From: Enterovibrio baiacu
GTDB taxonomy: Bacteria; Pseudomonadota; Gammaproteobacteria; Enterobacterales; Vibrionaceae
Direction of reading: 5' to 3'
Assembly (NCBI RefSeq): GCF_004120195.1
Contig: NZ_SCHN01000015.1
Coordinates: 1-64,000, forward strand
DNA: 64,000 nucleotides
In this document: piece by piece, positions 46,472 through 54,499 of the stretch
Position numbering within the stretch: the first letter of the stretch is position 1
Layout: every line of letters starts with the position of its first letter
Program-made: the position numbers and the translations under genes
The notes under the pieces: generated by a model
What the model was told of the DNA's origin: nothing
The model's input: the letters and a program-made list of their open reading frames with translations, nothing else
The model's database searches: none

Positions 46472-46632
46472 AATGAAAATCCATAGTAGCGGTAAAACAA
46501 TCGGCGCTTAGTCTACAAGAAAGTGATTCAAATCGTTAGAGGTTATGAGAGGGTTCTCGCAAGGTTACATCTGGCTCTGACTTCTTACTTTCAGGCAAAC
46601 TTGAATGAGAAAGTCCGCGTTGAATCACGCCT

Positions 46633-47067
46633 TTACTTACTGGTGAGATTCCGTGTCATTTTATCTGCAATGCGCGTAAACATGTCCCACTCTTCCTCCG
46701 AAACGCCGTGTGACAACTGCTCAAAAACCTTGGTGTCGATACCCGAAATCTGTTCCAAGATCGCGTCTCCACTTTTCGTCAATGTTAAGCGTTGGCTGCG
46801 TTTGTCTTCCGGATTGGGCTCTTTTTTGATCAAGCCTTGCGCGATCAGTGCGTTCAATAAACGGGTGACTTGGGCTTTATCTCGGCTCAATAGGTGGGCG
46901 ATATCAATGGCTGTGGTGTTTTTTTTCACCCGAATGATTTTCAGCACGCGAACGTTCATGGGCGCAATACCCAATTCCAATTCCTCAATGTTTTCAATCA
47001 TCTTGCGTTTTAGCGCGTGCGCCAGTTGAAACAGACTGTCGAGCGATTTTTGATCTGACACGAGCAT
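46633..47067 (-). CDS. MarR-family transcriptional regulator
   Basis: This 144-residue regulator has the MarR winged helix: TAIDIAHLLSRDKAQVTRLL and then the wing KKEPNPEDKRSQRLTLTKSG. ATG at 47067 is chosen because GAGGGC lies just upstream; a frame to 47097 would run into the putative operator. It is divergent from the DUF2798 gene. Two matching palindromes in the shared spacer are its likely binding sites. The ligand is unknown. Confidence 0.9.
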   Translation of the reverse strand: MLVSDQKSLDSLFQLAHALKRKMIENIEELELGIAPMNVRVLKIIRVKKNTTAIDIAHLLSRDKAQVTRLLNALIAQGLIKKEPNPEDKRSQRLTLTKSGDAILEQISGIDTKVFEQLSHGVSEEEWDMFTRIADKMTRNLTSK

Positions 47068-47083
47068 AGCCCTCAAATAAAAG

Positions 47084-47127
47084 GTTGATAAAGTCAACTA
47101 AAATTTAGTATGGTTGATATTATCAAC
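47084..47127. promoter_or_regulatory. Twin palindromes: putative MarR operators
   Basis: GTTGATAAAGTCAAC at 47084-47098 and GTTGATATTATCAAC at 47113-47127 are near-identical 15-bp palindromes, 29 bp apart centre to centre. They fill the spacer between the MarR gene and the divergent DUF2798 gene. The arrangement suits autoregulation plus control of the neighbour by a dimeric regulator. Confidence 0.75.
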
Positions 47128-47161
47128 TTAATTGAGTGCCGCTGCAAGTTAGGAGAAAGCC

Positions 47162-47665
47162 ATGAACACACAAGATGTGATGTCACCCCCACAGCCATCG
47201 TCAGATCAACATCAAGCAAAGACCCCGCTGTATCAAAAAGTGCTCGTTGTGCTTTGTATGATGACGTTGATGGGCGGCACGTTAACGGGTGTGATGACTT
47301 ATATAAACCTCGGCTATACCGAAACCTTTTTCGCAGACTGGAGCAGTTCATTTCTTCTGGCTGCAACTACAGTGATGCCTCTTGGCTTTTTGTTGATGGC
47401 GTTACTGACAAAACTGTCCCATGTGTTGCTTCCCAATACACATGACGTAAAGCGTAACTTGCTGGTGGGCGTGAGCATGGCGTTGATCATGGAATCCGGC
47501 ATGGCATTCACCACCGCGATCAACAACGTTGGCTTTGAACAACAGAGCGTGTTCTATCAGGCATGGCTAGACGCCGTTTTGGCGGCATTGCCAGTCGCGC
47601 TGACCTTGATGCTCATCATTTCTACTACCGTGAAACCCAAGATTGAACGTTTTCTAAAAAGTTAA
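47162..47665 (+). CDS. DUF2798 membrane protein
   Basis: This 167-residue protein has four predicted helices arranged as two similar pairs, consistent with two DUF2798 repeats. The first pair begins YQKVLVVLCMMTLMGGTLTG, the second NLLVGVSMALIMESGMAFTT. The function is unknown. Divergence from a MarR regulator across twin palindromes suggests induction by a small toxic compound. Confidence 0.8.
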   Translation: MNTQDVMSPPQPSSDQHQAKTPLYQKVLVVLCMMTLMGGTLTGVMTYINLGYTETFFADWSSSFLLAATTVMPLGFLLMALLTKLSHVLLPNTHDVKRNLLVGVSMALIMESGMAFTTAINNVGFEQQSVFYQAWLDAVLAALPVALTLMLIISTTVKPKIERFLKS

Positions 47666-47733
47666 GCCCAGACACGATGCAACCAAGCGGTTCAAAAATC
47701 CAAGAGCATTTCAGAATCTAAGAGAGCAGTAAC

Positions 47734-48036
47734 ATGACGACAATGAGAAAAGACAGACGCTACCGCATCACCATTGAAGAGCTAGGCAGCGATAAGGCGG
47801 TTGGCCAAACGCTTGAATTTGAACATGCTGACAGAGAAGACCTGTTCAATGTGGTTGAAAAGCTCCAGAAGGGAAGCGGCCTAGAAGCGCCGATAGCAAT
47901 CAAGATGGCGGTCGCATTGCGCCTGATAGGACCCACTATGATGGAAAACCGTAAACATCCACTCTTTGCCGACTTCATGCCGCATTTCAAAGCCTTCATG
48001 TTGAAGTTAAAAAGCACGGTGAAAGGCAATCTGTAA
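47734..48036 (+). CDS. DUF3861-family protein
   Basis: This 100-residue soluble protein begins RKDRRYRITIEELGSD and matches the DUF3861 family in length and pattern. It is mainly alpha/beta with a basic C-terminus. The role is unknown. It follows the DUF2798 gene by 68 bp on the same strand and may be co-transcribed. Confidence 0.72.
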   Translation: MTTMRKDRRYRITIEELGSDKAVGQTLEFEHADREDLFNVVEKLQKGSGLEAPIAIKMAVALRLIGPTMMENRKHPLFADFMPHFKAFMLKLKSTVKGNL

Positions 48037-48210
48037 GTCTTATGGCTATCACCTAAAAGAAGGATTCTAGATCCTACTAATGCGTGATGTTGAAGAACAG
48101 AGAGGGACGATAAGATGTGGCGGTTCGTTGAGTTCAAGCTGACGACTAAGGCTTAGACACGCGATCTTAGCGAACACATGAAACTCCGTTTAAAAGTAGA
48201 TCCCTTATTC

Positions 48211-48287
48211 GACACGATTCGTGCAGATGATGTGAGGTTATTCTGATCTTAGTGTTAAAGCGCCAAGGAAACTTGGCGCTATTTTTT
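48211..48287 (+). ncRNA. Candidate sRNA element, copy A
   Basis: A 33-bp block at 48211-48243 matches a block at 51919-51951 at 30 of 33 positions. Exactly 15 nt later an intrinsic terminator begins: AGCGCCAAG at 48259-48267 pairs with CTTGGCGCT at 48272-48280, then a T-run. The same order, spacing and strand recur at the second copy. This is how small trans-acting RNAs look, but it could also be a conserved 3' untranslated motif. A convincing promoter was not identified. Confidence 0.4.
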
Positions 48288-48305
48288 GTTTTTATTGTTC
48301 GTCGA

Positions 48306-48551
48306 TCAGTGCTTTTTAGGGCCGTTGCGAACAAGGTCTTTGCCGTTATCGAACACGTCTTGCGTTACCCAACGAGCCAAAAGCAGTTGATGGTTATCAT
48401 CTAAAACCGCAACAAAAGGGCGGCCGTCTGAGTTATTGGTAGCGAGCGCTACGCCAGCGACGTTCTTAAGCCCTAAGCCACCATTTTCAACAGCGATAAG
48501 AAAGGTCTCAAGATCTTGCAGGTTGTCGATGATATCGGTTTCGTTGTTCAT
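48306..48551 (-). CDS. Small hypothetical protein (81 aa)
   Basis: I do not recognise this protein. From ATG at 48551 it starts MNNETDIIDNLQDLETFLIA and has no signal peptide or membrane helix. A frame to 48578 adds nine residues without better support. The mix of charged and hydrophobic residues, with an AVLDDNHQLLLARWVTQDVF segment, looks like a folded alpha/beta domain. It stands alone. Confidence 0.6.
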   Translation of the reverse strand: MNNETDIIDNLQDLETFLIAVENGGLGLKNVAGVALATNNSDGRPFVAVLDDNHQLLLARWVTQDVFDNGKDLVRNGPKKH

Positions 48552-48853
48552 GTGTTCAACACTCTTTCTGTGCTTCAAAATTTCTGTGCGTGGATTATTT
48601 CACGGCGTGCCAAGCGAGGCAATGTGCGAGACAAAAACGCATGGCTTTTCCATACCGTTCCCCCACTAGCATTGAAACTGATTATTACCGCTTGGTAAAA
48701 ATCAGTTTCAATATTCATGGATTATTAATTTTCCTGTAATCACTATAATGCCCGCCATTACGTTCGAGGACACACATCTGCGTGTGCTTCAACTGCCGAT
48801 GTCAGATGATGCGGTGTATTCAGCGCGCCATCAAACCTAAGTTTGGAAAGACA

Positions 48854-50083
48854 ATGTCAAAACAAAAGAAAAAAACAATTGTGATTGGTGGCGGTGCTGC
48901 TGGGCTAGAGTTGGTTACGCGTCTTGGGCGTGACAAGCACGATGAAGTGGTTTTGGTCGAGCCGTCTTCTCACCACTTTTGGAAACCGCGATTGCATGAA
49001 ATCGCGGCGGGCACTTTCGATGAAGAGTTGGATGCAGTCAGCTACTTGAAGCATGCGTTGTGTAATAAATACCGCTATCTACAAGGCCGAATGACTGGTG
49101 TTGACCGTGCAGCAAAGACGCTGGAAATCAAAACGGCGGAGGGGCGTTTGGTGACGGAACACTATGACCGTCTTGTCATTGCTGTTGGCGCGGTAAGCAA
49201 TGACTTTAAAACGCCTGGTGTGGCGTCGCATTGCATGTTCCTTGATTCCGCAGAGCAAGCGCACAACGTGTGGCAACGCATTAATCCATTGTTACGCGCC
49301 CCAGGAGAGCACCGTATCTCCATTGTTGGCGCAGGCGCGACGGGGGTTGAGTTAGTCGCTGAACTCGCCAAAGTGAGCCAAAAGCTGAGCCGATACAATA
49401 CGGGTAGCGAGCTTCAGATCACCTTGATAGAAGCCGCTGACCGTGTGTTGCCAATGAGCCCTGAGTGTATGTCTGAGAAAGTGCAGTCCATGTTAGAAAA
49501 ACAAGGAATTCGAGTACTGACGAATACACGTATCCAGCAAGCAAAAGCAGGTGCATTGATCACGGCTACAGGTGAGGTTGTCGAATCTGATGTTCAAGTG
49601 TGGGCTGCGGGTATCAAATGTGCTGATTGGCTGACACAGCTTGATGGGTTGGAAACCAACCGTATTCATCAATTGAAAGTGCAACCTACTTTGCAGTCGA
49701 CCTTAGACGAGAACATTTTCGTGATAGGCGATAGCGCAGAGTGCCCGCAACCTGGCGGTGGTTTTGTGCCGCCACGTGCCCAAGCAGCCAATCAGGCAGC
49801 AACGCATTTGGCTAAGCAATTTAAACGTCAGCGTAAAGGGAAAGCTCTCCAACCGTTTGTCTTCAATGATGGCGGAATGCTCGTGGCGCTGGGACATGAC
49901 TATGCAGTTGGTGCCGTGATGAATGATCGCGTGGTGCTCCGTGGTCGACAAGTGCGCAAACTGTACGACACCATTTTCCGTTTACATCAACAAGTGCTAT
50001 TTGGTTGGGGAAGGGTAACGCGATTGATGGTGCTGAAACGCATTAAGTGTCTGATGAACCCTTACTACAACGGAAGAGCATAA
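48854..50083 (+). CDS. Type II NADH dehydrogenase-like flavoprotein
   Basis: This 409-residue enzyme has two dinucleotide-binding motifs: IVIGGGAAGLELVTRLG near the start (FAD) and ISIVGAGATGVELVAELA in the middle (NADH). The FAD-closing motif IFVIGDSAECP follows. It matches the NDH-2 family, which passes electrons from NADH to quinone without pumping protons. ATG at 48854 is chosen (GGAAAG upstream) over a longer frame from 48782. An SMR gene begins directly at its stop. Confidence 0.88.
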   Translation: MSKQKKKTIVIGGGAAGLELVTRLGRDKHDEVVLVEPSSHHFWKPRLHEIAAGTFDEELDAVSYLKHALCNKYRYLQGRMTGVDRAAKTLEIKTAEGRLVTEHYDRLVIAVGAVSNDFKTPGVASHCMFLDSAEQAHNVWQRINPLLRAPGEHRISIVGAGATGVELVAELAKVSQKLSRYNTGSELQITLIEAADRVLPMSPECMSEKVQSMLEKQGIRVLTNTRIQQAKAGALITATGEVVESDVQVWAAGIKCADWLTQLDGLETNRIHQLKVQPTLQSTLDENIFVIGDSAECPQPGGGFVPPRAQAANQAATHLAKQFKRQRKGKALQPFVFNDGGMLVALGHDYAVGAVMNDRVVLRGRQVRKLYDTIFRLHQQVLFGWGRVTRLMVLKRIKCLMNPYYNGRA

Positions 50084-50404
50084 ATGAGCTGGTTCTTTTT
50101 ATTGATGGGGGTAGGGGCGGAAACCCTATCTCACGTTGCCCTCAAATCGACGGATGGCTTCAATAAACCTCTGCCACTGTTCATTGTTGTGATGGGACAC
50201 TTGGCGGCATTTCTGTTTCTGAGTCATGCAATGAAAGGGATCCCAGTGGGTATTGCTCATGCGCTATGGGCGGGACTGGCTGTTTTGTCTGTCACTCTGT
50301 TGTCTGCGATTGTGTATCGACAGCACGTCGATGCAACCGTTTGGATAGGCATGGTGTTTGTTGCCATTGGTATTGGCATGATTAATCTTTCTCACGCGCA
50401 CTGA
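50084..50404 (+). CDS. Small multidrug resistance (SMR) transporter
   Basis: This 106-residue protein has four membrane helices and the SMR layout. The essential glutamate in the first helix is present (LLMGVGAETLSHVALK). The second conserved segment GIPVGIAHALWAGLAVLSV also fits. The group exports quaternary amines or other small cations in exchange for protons. Its start codon follows the flavoprotein stop with no gap, so the two are co-translated. Confidence 0.9.
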   Translation: MSWFFLLMGVGAETLSHVALKSTDGFNKPLPLFIVVMGHLAAFLFLSHAMKGIPVGIAHALWAGLAVLSVTLLSAIVYRQHVDATVWIGMVFVAIGIGMINLSHAH

Positions 50405-50536
50405 ACCGAGTGGTTTACCTCGTTATCGTTGAAGGGTCAATGTGTGTTGGCTCTTTAATTTTGCATAACATGCCGATTTATCGATGAATCATCTCCCTAT
50501 TTAAGGCTGCAATTTACCCCCATTAGTCCCCCGTCG

Positions 50537-50561
50537 TTAGAACGAGTTCTTTTCGTTCTAA
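50537..50561. promoter_or_regulatory. Palindrome upstream of the porin gene
   Basis: TTAGAACGA at 50537-50545 is inverted at 50553-50561 (TCGTTCTAA) around 7 bp. It lies about 127-151 bp upstream of the porin ATG. It may be a regulator site or hairpin; the factor is unknown. Confidence 0.4.
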
Positions 50562-50687
50562 TTTGCCATATTCCCCAAAAACCTCGAACGCTAGCATGAG
50601 AAATCGCTGCACAACTGACCCTTAAACATGGGTTGTGACAGTGATGAGCAGTGAATCTTAACAATAAATACAGGGAGTATTAGCACG

Positions 50688-51842
50688 ATGAAGACTCATG
50701 CAAATCGATTATTGATGCTTAGCTTAGCGGCAATGAGTGCAAACGCGACGGCGGCAGTCACTTTGTACGAAGACGACACACATTCGGTCAGCACGGACTT
50801 ACTGGTGAATGTCTTTTATACCAACTCGAGTGTTGACCGTTTAACAGATTTTAACGATGCCAACAGCGGGATGATAAGCCGAGATCAATCGCGTGTTAGG
50901 GTTGGCTTTCTGCCTAATTACATTGGGTTTAATTACAACACCGAAACCGATGATGGCTTGAAAATCGGCGCGCGTTCATCGTTCTGGGTGACATTGAATG
51001 ACACAGACACTCAACGTGGCGCAGAAGGTTTGGGCACACGCTCGGGTGTCGACATTCGTCAGTTCTATGCAACGGTCGATGCAGACTGGGGGCAGGTCTT
51101 GCTCGGCAAGGATTTTGGTTTGTTTTCGCGCAGTAACATTCTGACGGATGAACTGTTATTGGGTCATGGTCAAACGAGTGATTTTTATGGGTTGATTGAT
51201 GGCGGTAACGTCTCGTTTGGAAACATTGGGTCGGGTTACACATATCCGTTCCCAAAAGCACAGATTACCTATCGTAGCCCTGACATCTCGGGTGTTCAGA
51301 TCGCAGTGGGTGTCATTGACCCGAACAAGAAGAGTGCGACCAGTTCTGAAGATAATCCGCGTTTTGAAAGTGAAATAACGTACAACAATACGTTCGATGC
51401 TGTGGACTTTAAGGCCTATATCAATGGTGTGACACAAAGCTCTGAAGACAGTGCTGGCAAAACCGATTCAAACGGCGTCGGCGGTGGTATTCGCTTAGGC
51501 TATGCGGGTGTTGCGTTTAATGCTTCAGGCTTTAACACGGAAGGTTTAGGGGATGTTGCGGGTTTAGATACATTGATTTCGAATGAGCAAACCGAATCGG
51601 AAGGGTATTTACTACAAGGGTCATACTCTTTTGATGCAGAACGTTTTGTACTTTCATACGGAAAGACAGAAGTTGAAACCCAAGGAACGACTTCATTGGA
51701 GTACGAAAACTATGCGGTGGCATGGTTTCATACTGTGAATGCAAATCTGAGCTTGGTAGGTGAATACAACCGTACCGAAGTGAATGAGGGTAGAACGGAA
51801 GAAAACAACACGTTTGCTATTGGTGCGGTGGTCACTTTTTAA
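50688..51842 (+). CDS. OmpU-type general porin
   Basis: This 384-residue protein has a signal peptide ending ANATAA and a body rich in alternating beta strands. It ends with FAIGAVVTF, the C-terminal phenylalanine signature of outer-membrane barrels. The DADWGQVLLGKDFGLFSRSN segment fits constriction-loop porins of Vibrionaceae. It should form a trimeric diffusion pore. GGGAG lies before the ATG. Confidence 0.9.
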   Translation: MKTHANRLLMLSLAAMSANATAAVTLYEDDTHSVSTDLLVNVFYTNSSVDRLTDFNDANSGMISRDQSRVRVGFLPNYIGFNYNTETDDGLKIGARSSFWVTLNDTDTQRGAEGLGTRSGVDIRQFYATVDADWGQVLLGKDFGLFSRSNILTDELLLGHGQTSDFYGLIDGGNVSFGNIGSGYTYPFPKAQITYRSPDISGVQIAVGVIDPNKKSATSSEDNPRFESEITYNNTFDAVDFKAYINGVTQSSEDSAGKTDSNGVGGGIRLGYAGVAFNASGFNTEGLGDVAGLDTLISNEQTESEGYLLQGSYSFDAERFVLSYGKTEVETQGTTSLEYENYAVAWFHTVNANLSLVGEYNRTEVNEGRTEENNTFAIGAVVTF

Positions 51843-51918
51843 TTCATCGCCCTTTGCGGTGTATTTTCTCTACCGCTCAATGACGATTGAATCCTTTTTT
51901 CCCTGCCCATCAATTTGA
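51843..51918. other. Porin 3' region before sRNA element copy B
   Basis: Short spacer after the porin stop. No separate porin terminator was seen here, so the terminator at 51967-51997 may serve both the porin mRNA and the sRNA-like element. Confidence 0.4.
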
Positions 51919-51997
51919 GACACAAATCGTGCAGATGATGTGATGTTATTCCGTGTTATGTGTCGCAAGCGCTAGGCGAGGTTTAGCGCTTGTTTTT
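51919..51997 (+). ncRNA. Candidate sRNA element, copy B
   Basis: The 33-bp block at 51919-51951 is 30/33 identical to 48211-48243. After the same 15-nt gap a terminator begins: AAGCGCTA at 51967-51974 pairs with TAGCGCTT at 51984-51991, then a T-run. It is 77 bp past the porin stop. The hairpin sequences of the two copies differ while both stems are kept, so the structure is what is conserved. Confidence 0.4.
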
Positions 51998-52233
51998 TGT
52001 TCTTAGAGGGCGGCAATGATGCCCAATGGCCTTCGTTAATACCATTACCCACCACATTCTTTCCTCCCACCTGACTTCTTTCACCCACCATACTCTTTTC
52101 ACCCAAGAAGCGCCTTTGCGCAATTTCTCACAAAGCTCTCTCTGAATTCGCACATCTTTCAATCGGCGGAAGATTTTGGCTTGTTAGCGGTTCTGTTTCT
52201 ATCTAACGCAAATAAAACGAAAGGAAGCAGATC
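51998..52233. other. Intergenic region upstream of the OmpV-like gene
   Basis: No gene is seen. A pyrimidine-rich stretch with CACCCA repeats lies at 52065-52110. The promoter of the next gene should be here. Confidence 0.4.
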
Positions 52234-52962
52234 ATGATGAGAGTAGGTTGGGGCCCCTTGTCTGGGTTGACGCTGTTGGCGCTTTCAATGAACGTATCAG
52301 CACAAGAAAAGTATCAGGATTTTGGGTTTATTGGCGGTGGCGTCACCGTGGGCGAGTCAGTGTTTTCCAGCGACGGCACCAAGGCCGGTGTGGAGCCAAA
52401 CCTGTTCTACAACGGCGAATACGGCTTTATTGACGGTAGTTTAGTGAATTATTCGTTGCTGCCGTGGCTTGGTATTTCCGGTCAGTGGCGATTTGCAGAA
52501 GTGTCGGATGATTTCGATGATATCCCGAACGGCATAAATGACCGTGATGGCAATGGAGAGCTAGGCATTACGCTAGGTACTGTTGGCGCGCGTTTGACCT
52601 ATTTGCACGATGTGACTGGCGAACATGATGGCTATGAAGTGCAGCTTCACTTAGGGCGAGTATTTGAGACGCCGTTTGAACAGTTCACTCTGTCGCCTTA
52701 CGTGGAAGTCGCTTACCGCGATGAAAAGTTGTCGAATCACCTCTATGGTATTTCAGTGGGAGAAAGCAGCGCGTCTGGCCTTGCCGCCTTTAATGCTGAC
52801 AGCACTTGGGTGTACAAATCGGGTCTGATTGGCATCTATGATTTTTCTGATGATGTCATTGGCTTGAGTAAGCTCGAATTTGAGCACCATGACAGTGAGA
52901 GCGCTTTGGTTCAGCGCGATCTGGGATGGCAATTCAGCATTGGTGCTGCGTATACGTTTTAG
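52234..52962 (+). CDS. MipA/OmpV-family outer-membrane protein
   Basis: This 242-residue protein has a signal peptide ending NVSAQ and a beta-barrel pattern ending FSIGAAYTF. GGGVTVGESVF near the start and the GARLTYLHDVTGEHDGYEVQ strand pair fit the MipA/OmpV family. E. coli MipA is a scaffold for murein synthesis, while OmpV of Vibrio is a porin-like antigen. AAGGAAGC precedes the ATG. Confidence 0.82.
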   Translation: MMRVGWGPLSGLTLLALSMNVSAQEKYQDFGFIGGGVTVGESVFSSDGTKAGVEPNLFYNGEYGFIDGSLVNYSLLPWLGISGQWRFAEVSDDFDDIPNGINDRDGNGELGITLGTVGARLTYLHDVTGEHDGYEVQLHLGRVFETPFEQFTLSPYVEVAYRDEKLSNHLYGISVGESSASGLAAFNADSTWVYKSGLIGIYDFSDDVIGLSKLEFEHHDSESALVQRDLGWQFSIGAAYTF

Positions 52963-53414
52963 GTGGTTCGAAGGTGTGCACGTTTGGCCGACGTTGAAGG
53001 TGATGCTCACTCTCAGTGAGAGTGAGCACATTGTTTGGGTATACACCGTAAGACGCCCAATAATTCCTTATTGCAACAGTTACATCTATTTTTGAATGGG
53101 TATCTCAATATATTGAAGGGGGAATATCTATTTAGCCTTGTTTAATTGTGCAGGGTGATTTATGTCATGGCTGTGTAAAATATTTATAGTGGAAATCGAT
53201 CTTTATTCAATTACTCCGTTTTTTATTTTTATTAATATATTCTAATTTATTAATTGCTTTTCGTTGGCTTAACATCTCATAGTTGTCATCAATTTAAATT
53301 AATTCTTATTGTTATTTGTGTTGGTTTTATTTTTTTATCTAGTATTTCCTTGCCTGTCATTGGCGACGTTTACGTAGTTAAGTGTTAACTTTAATATGTA
53401 ATTAGGAAATTCTA
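52963..53414. other. A/T-rich intergenic region with hairpin and repeat end
   Basis: TGCTCACTCT at 53004-53013 pairs with AGAGTGAGCA at 53019-53028 in a strong 10-bp stem without a T-run. Just beyond, TGTTTGGGTAT at 53032-53042 matches the ends of the MITE-like family. The remaining 370 bp are very A/T-rich with no gene, and should contain the promoter of the next gene. Confidence 0.55.
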
Positions 53415-54401
53415 ATGAATCAGAAGAAACTATCAATAATATTTGCAACACTTGCAATATCATTATCCTCTTTTACAGCAAACGCTGTAGGTTTATCTCC
53501 CGGAACCGTACTGAACAAAACGCACAAAGCGAAAACGCACAATATTGTTAAAAACTTCATCGAGACACGCAAAGGCTATGGTTATGTCACCTTTAGTGGT
53601 GGCAAAGTCATTGGGAATACCGAAAATAAATTCTCAGTGACAGTCGGTCCTCATAACACGCAGATTGGTTCAGTATTAGGTGCTGTCGATTTAAACTTCA
53701 ATCCTGAGGAAATACAATGTGTTAGAGGGCTCCATCTTTCATTGAGTGTTGGCTCTGATGTCCCGTTTTCGTTGAGTCCTACTTGCGGTGCGCTGTTGCG
53801 TGCTGATGTGAAACGCACACTTAGCCATACGGTTGCTGAAGCTGAAGTGCCAATCCCCGAAGTGCCTATCGATCCTGCTGGCATTTTCCGTCTTGGTGTC
53901 AAAATTGGCGCAGCGCTAAAGGTTGGGGCAGATTTTGCAGCGGGTTTGGAGGTGGGGGGTTATGATAAGCCTAACACACCTATTTATGTTGCAGGTAACC
54001 GACAGCCTGACTTTATTTATGCAAGTGTTCGTCCCTTTATTTCCGGTGATGCTACCGCGAAAGGTTACGCCAGTATTAACCTTATATTTAAAACCATTGA
54101 AAAAGGCGTAAAAGGATCGCTCACTCTCATTAGCGCAGGAACGAAGGTCATCGCTGAGGCAGGAATTACCTATGAGCCTGATAGTGATTGTGGAAATTGC
54201 AATGGGAAAAAGAATTATCAGTATTACACCAAGCTTAAATGGAATGCGAATGCACAGGGAGGGAATGGCAGTATCGGATTGTATTGTGATGTTAAAGCAT
54301 TTGGCTTAGCCAGAATATTTTATGCGCAAACTGATTTGGTCAGTTGGTCCCCGACCTATGAATTTGATCATACCATTTATGAAAAATCCGTTTATTTCTA
54401 A
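53415..54401 (+). CDS. Secreted protein of unknown function
   Basis: I do not recognise this 328-residue protein. A signal peptide is clear (KLSIIFATLAISLSSFTANA). The mature part is beta-rich with glycine and threonine, and carries several cysteines, including a CGNC pair near residue 260 and single ones near 102 and 123. No known domain is obvious. It is probably periplasmic or exported. It is followed after about 100 bp by the HEAT-like gene, with which it seems paired. Confidence 0.65.
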   Translation: MNQKKLSIIFATLAISLSSFTANAVGLSPGTVLNKTHKAKTHNIVKNFIETRKGYGYVTFSGGKVIGNTENKFSVTVGPHNTQIGSVLGAVDLNFNPEEIQCVRGLHLSLSVGSDVPFSLSPTCGALLRADVKRTLSHTVAEAEVPIPEVPIDPAGIFRLGVKIGAALKVGADFAAGLEVGGYDKPNTPIYVAGNRQPDFIYASVRPFISGDATAKGYASINLIFKTIEKGVKGSLTLISAGTKVIAEAGITYEPDSDCGNCNGKKNYQYYTKLKWNANAQGGNGSIGLYCDVKAFGLARIFYAQTDLVSWSPTYEFDHTIYEKSVYF

Positions 54402-54499
54402 ATAATCAATACCCGAACAATACAAAGCTCAATGTATGTTGAATGCTTTGTATTGTTTGAGTGCAGGCATTGAATACCCATCTAAAGGGACAGGTAATA

